A DNA stretch of 64,000 nt, taken from assembly GCA_006386115.1 (NCBI GenBank), contig VFIW01000007.1:530693-594692 (forward strand). Reading direction: 5' to 3'. Shown here piece after piece: positions 20,969 through 32,280 of this stretch. This stretch comes from Globisporangium splendens (lineage: Eukaryota > Oomycota > Peronosporomycetes > Pythiales > Pythiaceae). The notes beneath the pieces were generated by a model. The model worked only from the letters and a program-made list of their open reading frames with translations. It had not been told where the DNA came from and did not search any database. The stretch's first letter is position 1. Each line of letters opens with the position of its first letter. The translations under genes and the position numbers were made by a program.

Positions 20969-23900
20969 GGCAGTTCGTTCGCGGCGGCGTTCGTGCTCTG
21001 GCGACTGAAGCGCGAGCGAGCGAGAGAGCGAGAGAATCTCGTGAGTGGGGGGGAGTGAGTTGCACAATGGGATGGATTCGTCGGTCCTCGATCAGAACCC
21101 AAGCTAAGGGACCAGCTTTTCTTTTCTCCCACAATCACTCACGCTTGACGGGTGCGGCGCGTGTTCTTTTCTTCTTCTTTGAGCTTGAACAATACAAAAA
21201 AGAAGAGATGGGAGAACCGACGACAAGCGACTGTTTGCCTCGCGACTTTTCTTGTGCGGACGTGTCTGCCGAGCGAGTGAGTGCGTGGGTAGATGGATGG
21301 ATGGAGGAATGGAGAGATGCAAAGCAATGCTCAAGGCGTTCGTTGCAACGCAAGCAGCAGCAGCTTCTTCTTATCGGTTTGTCGTCGCTATGAATAGATG
21401 AAGACTGATGACGGAAGGAAAAGCCTGGGAACGCCAGCGCAAGCGCAGTTTGCAGCGCGTTGCAAACGGGGCGGCGCACCATTCGCGGAACAGGCGGAAC
21501 TGTGGCAGGTGGGAGGAGCGTCATGAAGGACGCACTCCCCAACCCTGCCCTACACCTGGCGCTTCCCTCTTGCAACACGTGTGAACAATTTTTGCTGCCT
21601 GCGATAATTGGTTGCTTTGTATGGTACTCAATCGATCTAATTATAGAGGGCTTTGGCTAAATGGACGCACATTGGCGAACCTGTGAAACAGCATGAGCAT
21701 ACACTTTTTTGCGGTTGTGGAGGATGTGATAGCAGAGGTGTAGGTTTGCTTTTTCTGGCTTTTCCGACAGAGCAGCTGGCTGATTGACACATTGACGGCT
21801 GGAATGGGAAAAGAAAGGTCGCGCTCAAACTACTGTTAGTCTCTTTGAACTGGTATTTGCTTTGTTGTTGGCTGGACACAAATTCAACGAACTCGCCGCT
21901 CTGTCGCCTTTAACAGGCGAGTGAGTGGAAAAATGGATGGATGCGGAAGAAAAAGTCGCCTTGAGCTGCAGGAAACTCACTCATTTTTTGCAAAAACGGG
22001 CGAATGGCTTGGAAAGTGAGAGCTTCCTTCTGTGGAAAAGCAACCGTTGGGCATGCATCGCTGCCTTCTGTGGTCCTTCAGAGAACCTTCGCGTCAATTT
22101 GCTGCTGTGCATTGGCGTCACATTGTTGACAAGATTCATTGTACGTGGCGGTCTTTGGGGTAGATGCCGCAAGGGCACAACGCATGTGTGTGCATGCTGC
22201 ATGCATCCGCAAAGGTCTAGTGACTCGTTTTTATCGTCACTTTCAGAATTGCGCAAGTCGCATGGCCTTACGTCACCCACGTCATGCAGGAGGGGGGATT
22301 TTAAAAAGATCGCGCTTTCTGTATCCTTCCCACTCACTGCCAGTGATGGCAGCGTATCAGAATGGCTGTGGATTTCTTCTGAGTGTGCAGCCTCGGACGA
22401 GCGTCTTCAACGTGGAAAGCCGTGAGAAGAACGAGCCGAGAAGCTTGCCAGGAGCATTTGTCTCAAAGCTCAGAAACCTCAGCAACACCTCGTGGGGATT
22501 ACGAGGCGGCAAGGAGCAGCAAACGATAAGAAGAATGTACACACGAAAGACATGGATGGTAAAAATACATGATTAGTTTATCTTTTGCAACCCTGTGCTT
22601 GCCTCAGGCAGCTTCCGATTGAAGCCAAAATCAAGAGCGAACTGTTTGAAGCCATGGATTGAAACAGTGGGCACTGCTGCGAGTCGACAATTTAAAAATT
22701 TGGGGATTGGCTGGCTGCTGGAACGTTTTCGGCAGGCGCGCCAACAAAAAAGAAGCACAAGCCACGCCAACGCACTTGCATGCGTCACTGCATGGACGCA
22801 ACTGAGTTGCACGTGCGCCGCGTGTTCTGCAAGGCTTCGGTTTTTACGAGATGTTAGTTGTCACAGCTGGATTGTGGATTTATCCGTTGCCCTACTTTGC
22901 TTATGCTTTCTTGTGTTTTCTCAACAGCAATCCATGGCTGCATTTTGCACTGTTGTCGCTGTAAACCAGTGGCGGGTTCCCAGAAGAACGTAAACTGCAA
23001 CTGCAGTGGCGATCTTCTGGCAGCATGCCTGCATGCTCTCTATGCAAACTGTTTTTGGAGATCATCGAGTTTGCTGAGGCGCGGGTGTATGTGTGCAATG
23101 GGGGCTAGTTGCCTGGTGGTGCTGCAGAAGCAGCAACTTGGAGCTCCAACGTCATTGCTGACAGCGCTCTATGATCCAACGGTTTGTACACACACAGGAA
23201 TGTACTTTGGTTGCTCTGACATCTGAGATGCTTGACTGCCATGTGGCCGAGTGGATTTCTCGAAATCCTCATGCTCGCAGCCCAAGAAGATGTTGTGTGC
23301 AGCAATCCCATACGGAGATTGCACATTCGTAACTCACAGAAGACTTGCTCCATGCAAATATTCAGCAGCAGGACACGTCACACATAATCTTTGAACCGAC
23401 ACACCCATCTCTTGCGAAAAACGGAGGCAAAATCCAGCATAGCAAACATGTGGAAGCGCTTCACGGACACGAGTTATCTCTGCGATCTCGACACGTCTGT
23501 TTGTTTGGCTCGACGAGTGTGATTATCTTCGTCGCATACACAAAGGATAGCCGACGACGTGTTCATAATGAACTCTGTTCAGGGCACAGTGGAGTCAAGT
23601 GGCATCTTCGTCAACTCAGTTTGTCATTGAGGATGAAAAAGGAAAGTCGCGCGTTTTTGGAGATGGAGAGGAGAGTACAGTACTTCGCTGTACAGATTGT
23701 ACAGTACCGTGACAAGCAAACTGACTGCCACGCATCAGTAACACGCACAACACTTCACTTTCCCTTCGTCATGGATCATTTCGCAACCCAAAGTCGCACG
23801 CATTCATGTGACGCTGCAAGAGTACGGAACAATAAACAGCCTTTGCATTAGGAGATACGGAGCGCGAAAGTGAGGGAAATGTGTGGATGCTAGCGTTGCA

Positions 23901-24262
23901 GTGCTGCGCAATTAACTGATGCGCATCTGACACAGTATCTCTCGTGACTCTGACTCCTCCAAAGTCGTGTCGCGCTCTCGGTTTGTATTGCGTGCGTGCT
24001 GCCTGCACGACTGCAACACCACCATATTGGCGTGAACTCATTATGGATTACACCAACTGGGGATGCGAAATGCCAACACTGACAAAAGACGACACGGTCG
24101 TTCTAATCGTGCAGTTGTGTCTGAACAGAACACCTGTTCTTTTGTTCAAGGGTTTTTTTTAAAACGAGGGTGTTCGGTACACTTCCTGCAAAGTACAGTG
24201 ATTGAAGCAAGCAAACTTGGGCAACGTTTTCAGCGTCAAGCCAACTGACGACGAACTGCAAA
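20969..24262. other. gene-poor stretch of about 3.3 kb
   Basis: No open frame here has coding character: frames are short, overlap at random and carry no motif. I looked for tRNA box-like sequences, rRNA, inverted repeats and retrotransposon domains and found none. Purine/pyrimidine tracts lie at 21130-21230, and a GTACAGT-like motif recurs at about 23675-23710. The last 100 nt (about 24165-24262) are the PIGX leader, which has degraded copies at 28.6 and 30.6 kb. Confidence 0.45.
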
Positions 24263-26764
24263 ATGCGGAGGATGCGGGTCGCGCACGCGCTGCTTGCTCT
24301 GCTGCTTCCTGCGTGCTGTGCGGCATTTCCCTCAGCGCCATCGTGTGAGGGATACCACAGAGAAACGGTTCCTGCGGACAGCACCGTCGTCGCATTCTGG
24401 CCGCGCGATGTGGACGACACGCTGTCGCACGCACGCGATCCAGGTAAGCAGACTCATGTGCAGCATCGCACGTGGCGTTGCCTCGTCGATGCGTGTACGA
24501 CAGTGTATGAGACGATGAGCCGTGTGTATGAGACCTGGTGCAGTACTTACTCTCTGTTTCCTGTACTGTGGTTTTACTGAATGGGAATGAGCGGCTACAG
24601 ATGGGACTGTGCGGCTCTCTTCTTCCTCTGGTCGTGGCTTTTTTGGCACGGTGACATCGAATTTCGACACTGCTGTCCAGGTACGTGGGTGTGTGAAACA
24701 GCGTTATACTGTCGATTGTGTGGTGCTAAACTTTTCCCTGCTTTGTGACCAAATAGTCGACTCTTCACCCGCTTATTCAACGCATCGATGCACGTTTAAC
24801 AGCGGCATATACGCCATCTCTTTTGCTTTCCTCTGCCATGGCTTGTTATAGTGTCCGAGCGAATGATACCTTCACTCTCTTGACTTTGATATACACAGAT
24901 TGCGTGGGTGCCTCCAGTGGAAGCTGAGAGTACGACATTTGACCAGTTCTTCTCCCAGTCACCCCATTTGGTTGCAGTGCATTCCGTGGGGATCCATATC
25001 CAAGTCACGCCTGTGTTCCCCATCGATGCAGCGACTTTCCTGAGCGAAACCAAGCGGCGTGAGATTGAAGCCAATGTGCAGAATGTGTTGCAGGAAGCGT
25101 TCCCGAAATCAGGAGTCCTGCCACAATTCCAAGCAGGTAGAAACCCTTGCTGCCACAATTGGAATCACGTTTTATTCACAATTCATTCTTCAATCGCAAA
25201 AGCTAATGACTGAGTTTGCTCGTGGGATTCGAATAATTCGTGTAGGTTTCTTGGTGAAATCGCTATGCAGCTATCAAAAGTGGGAAAGCAATCCCCCAAT
25301 GGCTAATGCTTCCGACTCATCGGCAGCATCAAGTGCATGGTGCTACACGTCGTCGTTTTCATCCCCAGCTACTGTGTCGACAGCACGGGGTCTTCTTGCG
25401 TTTAATAAAGCGGTTGATGCAACCGCTCTGACGGAAAAGTCGCCAGAACGAGAATCAGCGCTTGACATGTATCTCCGAAGCAAAGTCGCGGCGTTTGAGT
25501 ACGTCAGACGAGTGACTCAAGTCACCTTGGAGCAGTCGGTTTCCCAGCATGAACTTTCGACTCAGGTTTTTGAAGCCTGGACTGCTGACTCACCTCAAAT
25601 CCCAATCACATGGCAGTATGAGAAGAACGACGGCAGCAAAAGAGCAGCCCGCTCTCTGATCGTGTCGTCAGTTCGTCTCGAGGACGTGCCGTCCATCGAG
25701 TATCTTTCACTCGAGCAAAATGGCGAAGATGAGATGATCACCAAATTGTCGTTGGTGCTTACAAAGAATCAGTTTCCTGACTCTGTTGCACCTGCATCAG
25801 TGAATGTCTCCGTCGCAGGTGAAGGCTTTCATCGTCGATTTTCGATTGATGTCAATCTTCATGGCGCACAACAAAAGTGCTCAGAAAGCAAACAGAAGTT
25901 GTTACTGCGAGTACCGCTTTCCCACGACGTGTACGCAGACTTGGATGAGTTGCGGGTATGTGGTTGTGTTCTACGACACATTTAAAGTCTGCTGTGAATG
26001 TCTGCTCTTACGATCGATTTGCTTTGTCTGAACGTGGTTGACAGCGAATGGAGCGATTTGGTGAGTTGCGGCTACTTGCTTTCTCAAAGCACATTGAAAT
26101 CGAACGTCCATCTCCAGTTTCGCCTCAGCATACGATCGCACTCGAGTTCCCCATGTACGTTTCACTTTTCGAGGCGATGCATGCAGATTGTTTTTGGCAC
26201 ACTCAAATTGATTCCGCTTTGCTTTGCAGTCCCTCGTCCGATCTTGTTCACATTGAATTCCCGATCCACTTTCGGTATCAAGCGCCGTCAGAGAGTGATT
26301 TGTACCGCTTGGCGTCTATTGTCTCGCCAGAATTTTTCCTGTATTGCCCTTTGGATCGACAAAGTGAACCTCAAGTGGACCATCAATATGCTGAAGATTC
26401 ATCAGCCGATGGTTTGGATGCAGCCTACTTCCAGGTACTTATCTGGTCTTCCCTTCCCTTTGTCTTGGCTCCGTGACCTCTTGATCTAACGATATCCGCT
26501 GTCTGTTCCTTTCGAATATCAAATGTCTAGCATTGGGTTGTGTCATCCTCCCGTTCCGAGTGGCAGCGTCTGAGTGTGAAATCTCCAATTGATGTCCAAG
26601 ACATCGCCGTTCCTGTCGGATACCTTCCACATGGACCGTTTGTGAGTATCATGACGCTCTCAGTAGCGAGTCTTGGTGCATTGCTTCTCGTTTTCATCGC
26701 AACCACGACGAAAAAGCCGACGAGCGCTTCCTCGTCTTCACACTGGAAACTCAAGTCGGCATGA
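24263..26764 (+). CDS. PIGX: PIG-X / Pbn1, GPI mannosyltransferase I subunit
   Basis: Seven exons: 24263-24443, 24601-24680, 24899-25136, 25246-25955, 26045-26154, 26230-26434 and 26531-26764, giving 585 residues. PIG-X stabilises the catalytic PIG-M enzyme that adds the first mannose to GPI anchors in the ER lumen. A signal peptide (MRRMRVAHALLALLLPACCA) starts the protein, the lumenal domain includes the family-typical ELRLLAFSKHIEIERPSP and EFPIHFRYQAPS, and one C-terminal membrane helix (VSIMTLSVASLGALLLVFIA) is followed by a short Lys/Ser cytosolic tail. All exons join in frame with GT-AG borders. It is convergent with the first GH53 gene, 176 nt away. Confidence 0.85.
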
Positions 26765-26940
26765 GCGATCTTTTCAGAAGAAAAAGCAAAAACAAACGAG
26801 TTCATGAATGCATGTGCTATGAATGACGGAGTTGTCTTTGGTTTAAATTGCTTTCATTATACTGTTGTGGTTCAAAACGTTTTCACGATGCGTACTCGAC
26901 TGCACCATAAAGGTCGGGCAGACGAGTGGGCACTCACGCT

Positions 26941-28096
26941 TTACTTGTAAAGCGACACCGACGAGAGTGCCTTGGCCTTCGTCTTCGGCCAGCTCGACCA
27001 ATCGACTGAGAAGAGCAGCGCCGCTTCACATTGACTGCCAAGCCCTGGTGTCGAGGCGTACGCTGGTTCCCAGTAGTAAATACCGGCGCCGAGGTTCTTT
27101 GGAAGACCACGGAGCACATTGATCACTGCCTTGGTCCACTGGATCTGACCCGCGGCGCTCGTAGGATAGCTGGCACTGAGCTTGACTTTGGTGCACGAGG
27201 TCGGGTAGTTGGTCTCGGCCACGTAGATGGGCTTGCCGTACGCATTCGCCATATGCCAGAGCGAACTGGACAGCGCGCTGATCGTAGCGCGCGTGTCGTA
27301 GAACGGGTAGAACGAAAAGCCCAACACGTCCACATCGCTCTTCTTGACAGTGCCCGTCGCGAACAGGCTCTGGAAGAACCACGCGACCGTGTCTTTCTTC
27401 CATCCATTGTCCAAGTGGATCATGACCTTGGGGCGTGACGTGCCAGCCGCCACGGCGTCTTCGACACCCGCGCGAGCGGCAGCCCAGAGTCTCGCAAAGC
27501 CCTTGAAGTCGTTGTTTTGGATGCGGCCGAGAGGGTAGAGCATACCGCCCGTGATTTCATTTCCGAGCGCCAAGATCTCGAGTTTGATTCCAGCGGCAGT
27601 GAACGATCGGAGCGTCGACTTGACGTACGTGCGCAAGGTGCTGGCGAGCACCTCGATCGACGACGACTTCCAGGACGACGGGATCTTCTGCGCACCGGCG
27701 TCGGCCCACGTGTCCGAGAAGTGCATGTCGAGGTAGATGCTGTAGCCGGCCGCGGAGAACCGCTTGGCGAGCGCAAGGGTGTAGTCGAGACCGTATTCAC
27801 TCCCCGTCCACAAACTGTTCGTGCATGACGACAACAAACCAAGTAAGCTCACATCCCAAGCAAGCAAAGATGATACAATATGAGCATCCAACGCACCGGA
27901 GTCGAACGCTCTGCATGCCGCCGGCGCCGAGGATGGTTTCAAGCGGCGCGGCCTTGCCCGCCGCCGTGTACCAGGTCACGCCTTTGTCCTTCTCCATGTA
28001 ACCCGCGGACGACAGGTCATGGCCCGTGGTGAACGCCGCAGCCGTGTGCACGCCGAGCGCGACGCACGCGCTCAGCAACAGTGCCTTGAGTCCCAT
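26941..28096 (-). CDS. secreted GH53 endo-beta-1,4-galactanase, copy 1
   Basis: Exons 28096-27897 and 27814-26941, phase-2 intron (GTGCGT...ACAG), 357 residues. GH53 enzymes cut beta-1,4-galactan side chains of plant pectin. A signal peptide (MGLKALLLSACVALGVHTAA) predicts secretion. The TIM-barrel shows VRLRLWTG across the splice, DMHFSDTWADAG, the acid/base Glu in LALGNEITGG, HLDNGW, and the nucleophile Glu in YVAETNYP. It ends with the usual WEPAY and FSVDWSSWP segments. It is a close tandem paralogue of the gene at 29099-30264, with the same intron position. It is likely used for plant cell-wall breakdown. Confidence 0.93.
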
Positions 28097-28570
28097 CTCC
28101 CCTCCTTGTTGAAGGCAATCGACTTGCTTGAATGTGGGTCGATTTTAAAGTGAGCAGCAATTTGCATCAGCAGCGAATGCCCATCAAGCGAAGCAAACCG
28201 TATGGGAACCAGGAAGCCGCGCTGAAGTGTGTAGTTGGCAGCTTCAGTGTCCGCTGGATGACTTGATGAATGTATGGCGCAGTGAGAAGCTGCGGTGACG
28301 CAGTCTTAACGAGGATGTCCTGTGCAGCCTCCATCTGGGATTCAGGATGTCGACTGATTGAAGGTGGTGGCCTTTACATGTGACCATCCGAGCTCTGTGC
28401 AATCATATCCCCAGCATGCGCAATACACACATTGGGACAATCATCGTGTTGCGATTGTATTCGATTATAGCGTCCTTTCTGATCGTCACAATCGAAAGAT
28501 ATTTACCATAGAAGCTCTAATGTTCAATCGTTATAATCGAGTATAAACAAAAGTGGTATCTGAATAGAGC
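28097..28570. other. upstream of GH53 copy 1
   Basis: About 470 nt of non-coding sequence before the PIGX relic. AT-rich parts with ATTATAATCG-like words near 28500-28545. No gene recognised. Confidence 0.4.
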
Positions 28571-28810
28571 GACTCCCCAAGCTTGCTGCAAAGTACGAAA
28601 CTCGAAACAGGCGAACTTAACGGAGTGGCTCGATCCAATTGACGACACATCAAAATGCTCAAGATGCAGATCGCGCAGACTCAATGGCAATTTCTTCTGC
28701 TTCGACACGAGAAGAACCGCACAGCGAAGCGATTCGTGCGGACGACACCGTTGTCGCATTCTGGTCCGCGCGATGTGGACGAAATGCTGTCGCGTGCACG
28801 TAAAGGAGAC
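28571..28810 (+). pseudogene. relic of PIGX leader and exon 1
   Basis: This stretch matches the PIGX leader and first exon in order: GCAAAGTAC, then CCAATTGACGAC, then AAATGC and GATGC ahead of GTCGCG-like words, and a nearly continuous match from about 28735 (CGGACGACACCGTTGTCGCA) to the GTGCACG just before the old donor. The reading frame is broken by small indels and the donor is altered. No later PIGX exon is recognisable beside it. It lies upstream of, and convergent with, GH53 copy 2, exactly where a duplicated PIGX would sit. Confidence 0.75.
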
Positions 28811-29098
28811 AGTTTTGTGTCTCACAAGAAATGTGACAACCTGGACGACTTTGTGTGTAGCCATCTCTATGCTCGCTTTCAGTTCTTGTTAACTGTATGA
28901 GAGAAAAATGGTTGCTCTGAGCAGAGAGAGCGCCGACAACTGTGCAGCATCATGAACGTCCTGTCGATCCAACGAAAAGCTCAAGATGCTTTTTTTTTTT
29001 TTTTCTGTAGTGTAGTGGAAAATTCGCGTCGAGTTCATGAACACTCATATAGAGTGATGACAGCCTTGCCTCCTCGATTCCACGAGAGAGATCCTCCA
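28811..29098. other. intergenic between PIGX relic and GH53 copy 2
   Basis: No gene. A run of 16 T at about 28988-29004 is notable. This stretch may contain eroded PIGX sequence that I cannot align by eye. Confidence 0.4.
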
Positions 29099-30264
29099 TC
29101 ACTTGAAGAGATTGACGGAGGCAAGCGCAGAGGCCGTGGTGTTGGGCCAATGCGTCCAGTCGACCGAGAAGAGCAAGGCCGACGTACAGGCGCTACCCAG
29201 ACTCGCCACTTTGACGTACGCTGGCTCCCAGTAGTAAATGCCTGCACCGAGACCATATGGAAGGTCCTCGAGCACTTTGATGATCGCACGAGTCCACTCG
29301 ATCTGGCCTGCCGCGCTGACGGAGAAGTTGGTGCTAAGTTCGACTCCCGGACACTCATTGGGGTAGTCGGTCTCGGCCACATGGATGGGCTTCTTGTAGG
29401 TGTTTGCGATGGTCGTGAGCGAGGTCGTGAGCGCTTCAATGGTGGCCCCCGTGCCGTAGAACGGATAGAACGAGAAGCCCAAGACATCCACGTCGGACGT
29501 CTTGACGAGGCCTGTACCAAAGAGTCCCTTGAAGAAGTTTAGGATCGTCGGTAGCTTCCAGCCGTTGTCCAAGTGGATCATGATCTGGGGACGCTTCGTG
29601 CCGGTTGCCACAGCATCTCTCACGCCGTCTCGCGAGGCAGCCCAGAGCGTCGCCAATCCCGTGTAGTTCCCGTTCCTGGTTTCGCCCAGCGGGTAGAGCA
29701 TGCCGGCCGTGATTTCGTTGCCCAGCGATAGGATCTCGATGGGCACGCCTCCGTTCGTGAAAGCCTCGAGCGTCTCCTTGACATAGGTGCGCAAGTCCTT
29801 GGCGAGCTCCATGAGGTCGGTCGAGTTCCAGGCTGCCGGAATGATTTGGTGTTCGCCATCCGCCCACGTGTCCGAGAAGTGCATGTCGAGATAGATGCTG
29901 TAGCCTGCTGTGTAAAGCCGCTGGGCGAGCTTGAGCGTGTAGTCGAGACCATACGTGTCCAGCGTCCAGATTCTGTGTCAGCGGAGACAAATGGAGTTAT
30001 TATTGAGATGAAAAAACTCCAAGACAAAGAAACAGCGAAGCCAAATAGTACTCACCGAAGTCGGACGCTTTGCATGCCTCCCTCGCCGAGAATGGTCTCC
30101 AGCTTCTCTTGCTTCCCCGCGGTCGAGTACCACGTGACGCCTTCCAACGTCTCCATGTACGTCATGGACGACAAATCGTGGCCTTTGATGATCGCAGCGG
30201 TGGTAGCGTGCGCTGCGAGTGCGAAGCACGAGAGAAGCGCCGCGAATGCCTTGCAACCCGGCAT
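29099..30264 (-). CDS. secreted GH53 endo-beta-1,4-galactanase, copy 2
   Basis: Exons 30264-30056 and 29972-29099, phase-2 intron GTGAGT...CACAG at the same place as in copy 1, 360 residues. Signal peptide MPGCKAFAALLSCFALAAHA. Catalytic residues lie in LSLGNEITAG (acid/base) and HVAETDYP (nucleophile). Other conserved parts are DMHFSDTWAD, MIHLDNGW and IYYWEPAY. The two copies share most core residues but differ strongly in signal peptide and surface loops, so the duplication is not very recent. Additional NxT/S sites (NGNYTG, WPNTTA) suggest N-glycosylation. Confidence 0.93.
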
Positions 30265-30614
30265 CGTCGTCTGCTTGGTCTTCTGCTGGCAAATCTGAGA
30301 ATGGCACGCAAAAACTGGTGGCCGACACTTCAGCTAGTAGTGGATGGGCGAAGGTGCACGAGAGTAGGTTGAAATTGCGAGCTTCAACCTGATAACACAA
30401 GGATGCTGCACTTGATTTATCTTTGCCACAATGCCGACGAGGTATACTGAAGCATGGATGCACGGTGATTGTGAGCTGAGGTGGCGTGCATCCGCATCGT
30501 GCGCCAACGCATTCCTTTCTTCCGTTTTCCATGCATGGGTGTCCTGCATAACAGTGATGCCATCCAGCATGCGTCGAAGTGCTGGTCTCTTGCTACAACC
30601 TGCCATTATGTCTC
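30265..30614. other. upstream of GH53 copy 2
   Basis: About 350 nt with no recognisable gene, carrying the promoter of GH53 copy 2. Confidence 0.4.
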
Positions 30615-30860
30615 TTTTAAACGTGGAGGTTCGGTACAATGTGCACAGCTCGACAATGAAGTTGTCGAACTTAACGTATTGATTCCATCCAATTGAGCGA
30701 TGTGAAGACCACAAAGCAGCAAATGCATCCCATTTGTTGGCATCATGACGCTCTCAACAACCTCGTTTTCGCCGCCGTCACGACGGAAATGGCAGCGAGT
30801 TCTTTGCCATTCCCCCACTGGAGACTCAAACCTGCATGAACGATTCATCACGCAGCAAAA
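30615..30860 (+). pseudogene. relic of PIGX leader fused to PIGX last exon
   Basis: The left half (about 30615-30725) resembles the PIGX leader (GTTCGGTACA..., GAACTTAACG, CCAATTGAGCGA). The right half (about 30735-30845) resembles the end of the last exon: GCATCATGACGCTCTCA, CTCGTTTTCGC, CACGACG, and CCACTGGAGACTCAAACC before a TGAACGAT stop region. Everything between is missing, so this is an internally deleted, frameshifted copy. It is the second PIGX relic in this region. Confidence 0.7.
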
Positions 30861-31044
30861 TTCCTTGCAAATGCAATCAAATACACGAAAAACATGTGTC
30901 TGCTTGCGTGTCTCAATCAGCAAAACCTCATGATCGTCGAGCCTCACATTGTGGTAATATTAGTATTGTACTCGTTTTCCACGCGTTCAGGAAAACAGTT
31001 GCAGTCACAAAAACGATAAACACCGCCATGCACTTCACCATGTG
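30861..31044. other. intergenic
   Basis: Short non-coding stretch between the second PIGX relic and the stop of the 411-aa gene. Nothing recognised. Confidence 0.4.
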
Positions 31045-32280
31045 CTAGGAGACGTAGCTGGCCTCCAGCAGCCGAAGCGCCAGTGTCGCGTGGTCGAGCA
31101 CCGACACGGTGTAGCAATTCATCCGCTGCGTCTGCAGGTAGCGCGTGATCGGCGTCGGCGGAAACGACTCGGGCGAGATGGCGCCGACAAAGCCGCCTTC
31201 GCCCGCGTCGTCCGCCTGGTCCGAGTTGTACATGACCGTGACTCGAAACAAGTTCAATGGAATCGTCGAATGCATCATCTGGTGCATGCGTCGCGTGACT
31301 TCGTTCGGGACCATCGACTCCTGTTCCATGTACTCGACCGCCCACCCAGGCTCGAAAATGTCCTCCTTCTGACTTTCCTCGCCATCGCTCCATGTGTCGT
31401 GTCCTTCATCACTGCTGTCTGGACTCCAGTTGCTCTCCATGTCCTCGCTGTCTTCATAGTGTGCATGTGTGGGGTGCCTCCGTCGTTTCCGATGCGGTTG
31501 AAAGTGGCTCTCGTCACAGCGATCCATGGGGGACGTGTACGGAGTCTGTGTGTGGCCGCGGTCACTACCCGACGCAGCATTTCCCGCAGTGGAAAACAAA
31601 CTCTGGATGCGCAAGCAGACATGCTGGTACAGCCGTTTCACGAGTGTCTTCTCGCGCTGATGCCGTTCTTCGTCCGCTTGCATCTTCGTCGCATTATAGT
31701 TGTCCTCTTCGTAGCTTCGGATGTCGATGCGTGACTCCTTGACAGCGCTATTCGCGGTATTATCCGTCTCGTCATCGAGCTCTTTCTCTAGCAGCGACAG
31801 CCAGAACTTTGTGAACTTCGCATCCGCGAGTGCGATCACGGACTCAGCCACGCGCTCGAGCGAGTCGACAGCTGCGAGCGGCAACTGCGTCTGCAACTGG
31901 AAATACCATTGCAGGATCGAGCTCGCGCAGTACTTGGCTTGGTTGCGGTCCAGTTGATAGAAAATGAACGCCAGCGTGCGCAGCAGCGAGCGCTCGACGG
32001 CCGTCAGCACCATCATGGCGCACGACGAAGACGACGACGACAGCGACGTCGAGGATGAAGATGGAGAAGATGGGGAAAAGCTGCTATTCCTATCTCCCCT
32101 AGCTGTCGCCGTGGCTTTAGCGCCAATGATCCGCTCATGCGACGGAGCGCTGCCGCCACCATCGTCACCACCGCCACTGGGGATGCCGGTGCATGCGGAC
32201 GAGGTGACGAGCACGCGCGATGACAGCACGGCGTTGTCGGCGCATCGCTGCTGGAGCACAACCGTCGTGGAGCTGCCCAT
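31045..32280 (-). CDS. unrecognised 411-aa protein
   Basis: Single exon from the ATG at 32280. Residues 1-95 are low-complexity (Gly/Ser-rich, with long Ser runs). A helical segment follows (LRTLAFIFYQLDRNQAKYC, SILQWYFQLQTQLP). Then come an acidic/His-rich stretch with a basic patch PHRKRRRHPTHAH near 275 and a C-terminal conserved-looking domain (MMHSTIPLNLFRVTVMYNSD ... LEASYVS). The protein could be nuclear. I do not recognise a family. The frame remains open 93 codons further 5', but that part looks like non-coding leader with pyrimidine tracts. The consistent frame and codon use support a real gene. Confidence 0.65.
   Translation of the reverse strand: MGSSTTVVLQQRCADNAVLSSRVLVTSSACTGIPSGGGDDGGGSAPSHERIIGAKATATARGDRNSSFSPSSPSSSSTSLSSSSSSCAMMVLTAVERSLLRTLAFIFYQLDRNQAKYCASSILQWYFQLQTQLPLAAVDSLERVAESVIALADAKFTKFWLSLLEKELDDETDNTANSAVKESRIDIRSYEEDNYNATKMQADEERHQREKTLVKRLYQHVCLRIQSLFSTAGNAASGSDRGHTQTPYTSPMDRCDESHFQPHRKRRRHPTHAHYEDSEDMESNWSPDSSDEGHDTWSDGEESQKEDIFEPGWAVEYMEQESMVPNEVTRRMHQMMHSTIPLNLFRVTVMYNSDQADDAGEGGFVGAISPESFPPTPITRYLQTQRMNCYTVSVLDHATLALRLLEASYVS

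Noticed and set aside
20969..24262. tRNA, rRNA or CRISPR-like arrays
   Set aside because: No cloverleaf-type box pair, no rRNA word and no regularly spaced repeats found by eye.
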